From: Paraspadella gotoi
Taxonomy: Eukaryota > Chaetognatha
Length of the DNA: 64,000 nt
Reading direction: 5' to 3'
NCBI GenBank assembly: GCA_051294375.1
Contig: CM119263.1
Span: 20,116,115 to 20,180,114 of the forward strand
The position numbers and the translations under genes were made by a program. The notes beneath the pieces are model-generated. The model made no database searches. It had not been told where the DNA came from and was given only the letters and a program-made list of their open reading frames with translations. Below, in pieces: positions 1 through 64,000 of this stretch; within the stretch, counting starts at the first letter, position 1; each line of letters opens with the position of its first letter.

Positions 1-3000
1 AAGACGCTGCCGATGTGAGCCGCGTAGTCGACGCAGAGTCCGATGGCGAGCGTCATGCAGGTCCCCGTCACGGCCTCGATGGTCACGTCCCAGTAAAACA
101 AGACCCCACCTCAAACGGATTATTTTACGTAGTTTATAAATTTGTATTCAATGTGTATTCAATATTTTGGGAATAATCAAATTGATCAAATCAATTTATT
201 TACTAATCAAATTTGTCGAATCAACAATGAAATAAGCTAATAAATAATTAATAAACTAATCAATCAAACAATCAATCAGCCAATAAATTTAATTTCATCA
301 ATCAATCTATACGACTCACCCACGTCGACGAGCGTGAAGAGAACGCAGACGACGACGTAGACGCAGGTCAAGGGACTCGCGATGAAGACGAGCGTCGCCA
401 CGAAGACGCAGGCGAGGGCGATGAGACAGTTTCGGATCAGCTCCTCGCCGATGATCTAAACCAGGAGGATGCATACGTTCGTATCGTTCCAACTTTCAAG
501 ACCAATTCTCATAAATCTTTATATAAAGTCTCTTTCCCGACCAAATTGAAATCGAAAATATCATTTTGAAACTTACTTCGTTCGCTGTCCAAGGATTGTA
601 AATGATGGCGTAAGGAAAAGCCTTTTCTAGGGGTTTATTCATGACGAGAGGAACGAGTCTCTTTAACTCGTTCATCCCTCGAATCTCAGAAGACGCTCCG
701 TCGTAGTCGATGTGCTGAAACTTTACCCGAGATGCCGTCACTGTGCAATTGCTGGATAAAGTCGAGCGAATTTATTATTACGTAAATACCTAAAACCGTG
801 TGATAAAGATCTAAAAATACGTCCGGCTCCTTCGCCAAACTTACTCATCGGCCAGAATGACGTCGCCCGAATATCTGACTCCGGCGGAGCTCTGCAAAAA
901 AACGGTGACGTTTTGACAAAGTCCGGATCGCTCGAAGCTTCGTCTCCCGTTCCATTCGTGAAAAGCGGAAAACCAGCTCTCCACGGTACCGTTCTGGAGG
1001 AACGAAACAAAGAACAGTTATGTGTAATTACAATATTTTTCGTTTGACTACTTACTATCTAGAAAAAAAGTATATGACGTAATTCATTTATTCAATAAAA
1101 AGTATATAAAACAAGGGTAAAACATCATGCTAACCTTCTCAATATTTGGTATACCCTTCCTCGGCATCAACTACTGCCTTCCTTTGTCTGGGAATGCTCT
1201 TATACAGAAAATTGAGGTATGACAGTGAAATGTTTTTTGACATCTTTAACGCAATTCTGCGCAGCCCCGATATTAATGTTGCGCATCTTTCCCTCTTTTC
1301 TGAGAGCTATAATAATACTTTTTTGAACCAGAAAGAGGTGCAAGGCCTTTAGCATTGCCAAATTAAAAAAATTATAAAAAAATAACGAACTCTATTTAAA
1401 ATAAAAACAAATAACTAAATACCAAAAATTGTGGAAAATTAAATCCTTTTTTTTTCGCCATTTTTCATTTGAAGTAACAATATTTTTTTGCCTGTAACTT
1501 CTAAACGATTTGACCTACAAAAAAATAGAAGGAAATTCAATATAGATTCCGAAAGGTTCTGATTTTTTTTAAAGTTAAATAAGTTTTCGAGTAGATATCT
1601 TTTATTAAAAATGTCATATACTTTTTTTCCTAGATAGTATATACAACATTTTCGTCGCGGGACCTTAACTTCGCCGCTTCCTTCCAACTGATCGACGAGG
1701 CGTTGGAGTGACTCTTGATCTTTGAAGAGGTCGTCGTGAACGATGTAGACAAATCCGAATTCGCCGGAAGAAGGGAAGAATTTCTTGAGCGACTTCGAGT
1801 ATTGGGACGTTGGGGTGTCGGCTGGAATAGGAAGATTGCGGAAGGTAGAATGTAAAAATGAAGACGGACAATTGACGGCGCACTGTTCATGAATAAACCT
1901 ACTCGCCAAATAAACCATAGGATCGAAATCTTGTTCGATTGATAGAACTCCGTAAAGTCCCCCGGCGAAGAGGCCCAAAGTAATTAGAATGAGAACCGGT
2001 TTCACGAATTTGTGCAAGATGACTTTGGCCAAGACTTCTTCAAAGAATCTCTGAAGGAATCGCTTTTTGCTGAAACTGTTCTGCAGGAGGCAGAAAAAGA
2101 GACATTGACTTCTTCGACAGCAATGATCAAATTCTCATCTTTATTTACCGGTTTGTAATTTTCGGGCAGGGCGAGACACGGAAGGCAGGCGTCACGGTTC
2201 TTAGACGCGCGAGTGATGTCGAGACAAAGAAACGAAGCGAAAAACGTTGTCTGAGGTAGCAATAAGTTTTACGATGATTTCAGTTTGACTTTTAGTTTAT
2301 TTATTTCACGTTTAAGATTTCCAGTTCAAATAAAACATTTAAAAAGACCTGCAAAAGGTAAATCCACAAAATCCCCAAAGCGGCGAAAAAACAAAAGGAT
2401 CTCATCGTGGGGAGAATCGAGGTGGCGCTGATGGCGAAAACGATGAAATCCGTTATTGAAGTCACCTTAAAAACAAAAGTCATTGATTGAAAATAATGAA
2501 TGAAATATATTAAATAAAACGTCGTATGTTCCTCCAAAAATAGACTAAAACTTGCCTTATTTGTGAACTTTTTTGACGCAGAATACTACATCCGTACATA
2601 CTTTGCTCAATGCAGTACTAAATCATCCACATTCACAATCAACAATCCACAATCAACAATCTACATTCCCCTTTTCTCTCCGGCAATCTTAACCTCGCCT
2701 CCCACCCCACGTGCCCTCCACCCAACCGTAATAGCGGCGCCTGCGTGTCGCATCGTCTCGGCCATGAGGACGGGCGGTTTGGCGGAGGCGCGGAGGGTGG
2801 GCTCGAGGTTGTCGAATCCCTGGACGATGATAAAGGCGTCGTCGATGCCGATGCCGAGGAGGAGGAAAGGGAGGATGGAATGGACGGGACCGTAGAAGAG
2901 GCCGAAGGCGGACGCCATGCCGTACGAACTGAAGACAGATGTGTGTTCAGTGAATTTATGAATATACTATTTAGTTCAAACTATTCAGTGATATTATTCA

Positions 3001-5459
3001 ACGTTTCATCCACCAAACCAAGGATTTAGTCATACGTTTACTTTTCCATCCATTCTTTTATTCATGCATCGATCTTTTCATTAATTTATGTATTCATTCG
3101 TCCGTCAATCTATCAACAAATGACTGAATAAATCAATGAATCGATCCATTTTTCCAACCGTCAATTCATCATTCATCCATCCAATCCATCCACCTTCCAA
3201 TTCCGAATCCGACCGCCAGCACGGCGACGAACGCGATCCATATTCTGTGGGCGTGGCGATTGAATTCGCCCAACATGACGGCGACGTAGGCGATGATGAA
3301 GACGAAGCCGATGAAGAGGACGGCGAGATCAGAGTCCACCGTCTCGTCGAAGTCGCGCTCGTTGATCCACGTGTTGAAGGCGTGGACTTTGGCGAGATCC
3401 TTTCTGTGTCGGGGGAAGATGACGGGAAAGAGATAAAATTGTTTAGTAATCATAACTATTTAACGTTTAATAGTTTCGGGTGTATTTTTAATAACATGGC
3501 CGGTCCAAAGTAAGCTTATTTATTAAATGAGTGGAAAATTTTCATATTGGTTTTACCAATTTGATAGCCTCAGTGAATCAACGCCATAGATTAAACAAAA
3601 GGAGCATTCGCTTTTTTCCCAAGCCTGTTGCGCTAATTACACATTTTTCTTTCGAAACGTTATCGGAAATCAACAACTCTTTGGGGTGATCGACCACCCT
3701 TTTATTTCCTAAAAGATAGTCCTGATCTTTTCACCTACTTTTCCGGAAGATCGGTGCCGTTGAACTGGGTGACGAAAAGTTTCTCCCAAGTTTCGTAACC
3801 TTTGACGGAACTTATTTTTAGAGTCAGTAGGGTACAACTGGAAAAAAAAGAACCACACGTTAGTATCAACTTTTTAATAATAAACAGAATCCGATGGAAA
3901 TTTAATTTACGTTATGGTTGTTGCCTGTGCAGAAATTATGCGCCCTCCCTCGTACTTGATTCCGCCTTTAAAAGAAAAATATAGATTGAAAATGATAATA
4001 ATTAAGAATAGATATAGCCGATCAAATTTAAATGCTAATGCATACAGCATTAAAATAATCTATCATGAGCATTGTTTATTAATCCTTTCGTTTCGTTGTG
4101 AAGGGTGATTCTGTCAGAAATTCTGATGGTAATAGCCTAATTAAAATTATTATATTACTTTATAATGACATTGTATCGAATTCTTTCATTTCGTTGTGTT
4201 TGAAATTAGTAGGAAATAACGAAATTCGCTAGCAACAACGATAGTTTTTATTCATTTGGGACATGTTTCGATTTGTTTATTTACAAATCGAAACAAGACT
4301 TAAATGAATAAAAACTATCGTAGTTGCTAGCGAATTTCGTTATTTTCTACTATATAACGAAATTTTTTGGGGGGAATCTTAGTTTTCATTGCGGCGGACT
4401 TACCAATCATATTTTTCAGAGCCAGATTTGACTGAATTGCGTTGGAAATTTCCGTTTCCGTCAAATTCTCAATAGTTGATCTTCTCGATTGCCACAGATC
4501 AGAAATGGCCTTTAGGAGACGTTATAAAATAAAATCAAAATTGGTTTTTTTTCCCAATTTAATATTTTTTGGGTGGAATATCTCACCACGCAACCCTGGA
4601 ACCGAAAATCCTTTTCAGCTTCGGTCCCTTCCATGCGACGAGATATATTATAAATTTGATCCACCATGTCCGCTATCATCTTCAAATGCTTGGAATTCAA
4701 AACGTTTCTGCCCTCTTCCGCTTCCAGGAGTACTTGCTGGATTCTGGAATATTGCACACAATGCACTCAAAACAAATAAATGTCTTATAGTTATAATTAT
4801 ACAACATATGATAAATCATATTCAATTTTGATTTCATTTTCTAAAACTTGTTATCACCAAGCCGGGGAAACGCGAGAAACCATAAGGTTAGGTTAGAGTC
4901 CGCTTGACCAACCTGATATTGGACGGGAAGGTCTTCTTGATCCAGTCTGCTTGCCACACGAGGTCCGAACTCTCTGGGACCCAAAGTTTCACGTCATCAG
5001 TTTCCTCATTGAATCGCAAAATCCCGATGATGAAGAGACAAGCGAAGAGGGCGGAACCGGCGATGACCCAGATCGGATGGGAGCCTGTCACGAGGCATCA
5101 GGGGGAACGTTTAATGAGGAAGTGGGGGGGGGTAAGTTTTTCATGACTCAAAATAATGCGGTCTGTCTGTGCTGGGTTATAAAAAAAACCAACAATACGA
5201 TTTACGTGGAATGAGCCACCGGGTCACGACTGAAGGTGTAATGCTTATAGGCGGGGTGAACTTATGTAATGCCCGACTACAGATTGATAGAAAAATTTAA
5301 ATCTTTTTTACGAGAGAAATTTGAAATTTGCACAGTAAACTAGCCGCGGATTAGTAACGCTTTGTTGCTTCAAATCTCATAGTACTAACCGATAAAGAAT
5401 CCAATGTTGTACCAAATTTTTTCCAAGGTTCTGTTGACGGCGTCGCTGCATTTTTTCAT
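1..5459 (-). CDS. Patched-domain-containing (sterol-sensing domain) multi-pass membrane protein, 3' end cut by window
   Basis: Reading leftwards, an ATG at 5459 opens a short first exon (MKKCSDAVNRTLEKIWYNIG; an in-frame TGA lies just upstream). About fifteen exons follow, near 4913-5087, 4589-4747, 4403-4516, 3912-3970, 3737-3840, 3193-3430, 2733-2935, 2350-2460, 2146-2250, 1640-2090 (probably split), 851-995, 570-744, 320-457 and 1-93. The first transmembrane helix and the ectodomain motif VKLWVPESSDLVWQADWIKK are typical of Patched-related proteins. The sterol-sensing domain is clear: DLAVLFIGFVFIIAYVAVML, then FLLLGIGIDDAFIIVQG, then TDFIVFAISATSILPTMRSF. A second ectodomain (Cys-rich, N-glycosylation sites) and a second transmembrane block beginning near 457 (EEL..NCLIALACVFVATLVF) follow. 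The protein continues past position 1. Members of this PTCHD/Patched-related class are thought to move or sense sterols at membranes. The family is certain; which paralogue is not. It is the only other minus-strand gene here besides PKD. Confidence 0.88.
1150..1345 (-). pseudogene. Possible Tc1/mariner-like transposase remnant
   Basis: Inside a Patched-gene intron, the minus strand reads through a stretch like the helix-turn-helix start of a Tc1-type transposase (KSIIIALRKEGKMRN, then a Val/Lys-rich helix) followed by RQRKAVVDAEEGYTKY in another frame. It is short and frameshifted, and no terminal repeats were found. The resemblance is weak and could be chance. Confidence 0.25.
4207..4352. 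repeat. Foldback element: near-perfect inverted repeat with ~68-bp arms
   Basis: The sequence from 4207 (tagtaggaaataacgaaatt...) is almost exactly complementary to the sequence ending at 4352, with only a few mismatches and a loop of about six bases (ttattt) near 4278-4283. The arms contain the string gacatgtttcgatttgt, whose complement ends in the CGAAACATGTC tail seen in the hammerhead-type elements elsewhere in this window. It lies in an intron of the Patched gene. The transcript could form a long hairpin. Confidence 0.8.
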
Positions 5460-7802
5460 GTCTTCGAATAAAGAAAAGAACCAATTTCAAATCAACATTT
5501 TTACTTTCAAACAAATTAAAGTCATAATTATACGCACATGACTTTTGTTTTTTTCCCTCTTCCGACGAAACTTTGCTTCCGTGTTCTCTCTCGTCATTGG
5601 TCTCGTTTTTTTTGTTGTTGTCATCGTCGTCTTCATGAAATCCTTTGTTATTGTGAAACGACGACCTAATCCCATTTGGCGCCATCCACAATACGTTGAC
5701 TTTTTATTGCAGTTTTATTTTTTTTTAATTCCTCTCGACGGTGAGGAAAAGAACATTCGAGAAGAATCAAGTCGGATGACTCGTCAAATTTCGCGTTACT
5801 GAAACCAGCTTTTAATTTTATTAACCTCGACTTTGATTATTCCTTCTTCCTGCACGAAGGTGCGCCCTACTTTTTAAGACCGGATGACGTAGAGTCGTTT
5901 CTTTTCTGGCCGAACCAGCTTTTCTTTAACCCAGGTCAAAATAACTTCTTCATTGTTGCTATGCCAGTTTTAGAAAACAAGAGGCCTTATTTTTCCCCCA
6001 TTTTATTTTGAATTTGGAAGTAAATTAATTTTTACGTAGATTTAAAAGTGATTCGGGATTGAAATAAAGAACAGAAATAGGTCCCTTTGGAAAAAAGAGC
6101 CAACAGGTTTCTCGAGTAACGTTTATATACGACAGTTAAATGACCTTTGTATAACAGGAAGTAAACCGTCGTAATTATTGATCTTTGTTTAAGGGATCAG
6201 GCTTTCGGCTTTTTTTTTTGGTAAATGTACAACTTCACTATTTTAACTAATAATCACAAAGGAACACATAGGGACAGTCCGAATATTAACTATCTTGTTT
6301 TTTGTTTTTTTGATTAATCTCTTCATTCATTCAAAATAGTTAAGTAAGATTCCTTTCCATTGCAGCCTAAATTTATATTATTACAAATCAGGTTTAGAAA
6401 ACGAAAAAAAAGGGGAAAAAGGAAAAAAGGAAAAAAGGAAAACGCAAGAGGTTTTCATTTATCTGGTTTTGCGATCAAAAATTGCGTCGGGGTCGGATTC
6501 GGAAAGCATTGAATTAGATAAGGGAGGGATAAATCAAATCAAAACAAAACAGGCGAAATGGGAAAACGAAGGAGGGAAAACATTTTTAAACAATTCACTG
6601 GTTGACGGTTGGAAGGGGGGGGGGAAAGAAGCGGGGTATAGAAGGAGGTTTCAAGGGGAAAATCGGAGAATCAAAAAAACGAAGCCGAGTTAAAAAATTA
6701 CGTAATGAATTTGATTTGGCTGAAATCATCATGATTGTCTCGGATTTTTTTCTTTTCTTGTTCTTCAATTTTTTTTTTGCGATGCCGGCCGGCCGGTCGG
6801 TTGTTGTCTTTACTTGGTTTCCTGCTCCGGTTCTGTGAAAGGGAAAAGATTATTGATTATTATTATTATTATTATTGATTATTGATTATTATTAAAGAGA
6901 GAAACGAGACGAATGCTGATTTCTGACGTTGGATTACAGTTGAATCGGAAACAAAAATTATGGATTACGTACATGTTAGTGAGACATACATACATACATA
7001 CACTCGTACTGTGTGCAAAGATCTTTTGCAATAAATATTGATTGTGAAAATTGTTACAATTAGGAACTACGTTTAAATAAATAAATGCTTACATATTTTC
7101 AACAGTTACAAACAGACACTGAATTACATACACAATTAACACATGTACAAGAAATAAAAAACAATTTAACAAGGTTAAATTTTATGTATCAGCCAAATAA
7201 TGAACAAAACATCAATTTTATTAAAAGATGTTCAGTGAACATTGTTCACGTTCGGCCAAGAAAAAAGATATGTGTAATAATAATAGTTATTCCTCTCCCA
7301 TTCATTCCATGAAAAACAAAACGAAACCATGACTCACAAATAACTGTTTAAAAGGCGTTTTGCAAGAAAAGTTAACGTGATGGGATTAAAGCTATGGCAT
7401 CTACTGGGACTTACATGAGCATGCTCAAGCGAGGCGATCGACAGAGTTAGACACAATAGAACGACAGGACAGCGTGGCACAGTTACGACACGGCAGCGTA
7501 TCACGGCATAACAAAGTCGTTTTTCTTTCTCCGGATGTTAGGGCGGAGAGAGGGGGGGAGTGGGGTAGTTGGGGTCGGGAAGATGGCGTCGTTTTCCTCA
7601 TTTTTTTTACACGATCATGGTGGCTATGGGCAGGAGGGAAAGAGGAGGGGGAGCATGGAGGGCGGAAAATTCTTTTTATCTCAATCGAAGGTGAGTAAAG
7701 TAAGAAGGGATATTAATTCGGTGGGAAGGAAAAGCTGGGTCGAATATGTAGGGTTGGGGTCAGGGGTTTACGAAAAAAGGGGATTGCCGGAGAATCCTCT
7801 TC
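5460..7802. other. Spacer between Patched gene start and PKD 3' end
   Basis: No convincing coding exon was seen. The stretch holds the 5' flank of the Patched gene, purine-rich runs near 6400-6440, a (ATT/GATT)n microsatellite at about 6850-6895 and a (CATA)n microsatellite near 6987-7002. Its right part (about 7380-7802) is presumably 3' UTR or flank of the PKD gene. Short open frames at 5545, 6469, 7085 and 7474 have no recognisable composition or splice context. Confidence 0.55.
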
Positions 7803-63977
<56,175 letters not shown>

Positions 63978-64000
63978 CTGGATGGAGAAAAGAAACTTGT

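Noticed and set aside
2563-3513. Plus-strand open frames over the Patched sterol-sensing exons
   Set aside because: Antisense shadows of exons that clearly encode the sterol-sensing domain on the minus strand.
6469-6838. Plus-strand open frames with Lys/Gly-rich translation
   Set aside because: Purine-rich low-complexity DNA, no splice sites or family resemblance.

Overview
This window is animal (metazoan) nuclear DNA. Genes are split into many short exons with GT-AG introns of about 60-500 bp, non-coding sequence is AT-rich, and coding third positions tend to be GC-rich. The protein families are animal ones: protein kinase D, a Patched-domain protein, a CARD protein and an XK-related-like protein. 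Long (CT)n/(GA)n arrays, tRNA-derived SINE-like repeats, hammerhead-ribozyme motifs and a diverged 6 kb inverted copy suggest a heterozygous, probably invertebrate genome. I cannot name the clade. All exon limits are inferred from reading frame, splice dinucleotides and phase.

Layout. Positions 1-5459 (minus) hold the 5' part of a Patched-domain (sterol-sensing) membrane protein that runs off the left edge. From 7803 to 63977 (minus) one protein kinase D (PKD) gene spans almost the whole window. Its exons lie in perfect protein order: the C1a zinc finger at 63.9 kb, C1b at 53 kb, an acidic/Gln linker at 52 kb, the PH domain at 51-45.5 kb, the kinase domain at 45-13.9 kb and the C-terminal tail at 8.3-7.8 kb. 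The first exons lie beyond the right edge.

Six other genes sit inside PKD introns, all on the plus strand and so antisense to PKD: (1) a 296-aa protein resembling ciliary/sperm microtubule-associated proteins (9074-12862); (2) an unrecognised acidic, coiled-coil, Ser/Pro-repeat protein (17571-28316); (3) a 670-aa CARD / coiled-coil / CHORD-like zinc-finger protein (29775-35524), the most novel item; (4) a giant secreted-then-anchored protein with four tandem LolA-like units, almost all in one 7.2 kb exon (37094-44806); (5) a WD40-repeat protein (45955-50830); (6) an XK-related-like multi-pass membrane protein with repeat-filled introns (55217-63117).

Assembly caution. Positions 19655-25703 are a reverse-complement, indel-ridden copy of about 31897-37736. 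The copy is bounded by a 25-N gap on one side and a CT microsatellite on the other, and it contains broken versions of PKD exons, the CARD gene and the start of the LolA gene. It is most likely an unpolished alternative haplotype placed inside an intron of gene 2, though a real decayed inverted duplication is possible. Short 10-N gaps lie at 27805 and 59737, both in GA arrays.

Functionally, PKD is a diacylglycerol-activated signalling kinase. The CARD protein looks like a cell-death or immune adaptor, and XK-related proteins include apoptotic lipid scramblases. No joint role is shown; co-location is only suggestive.
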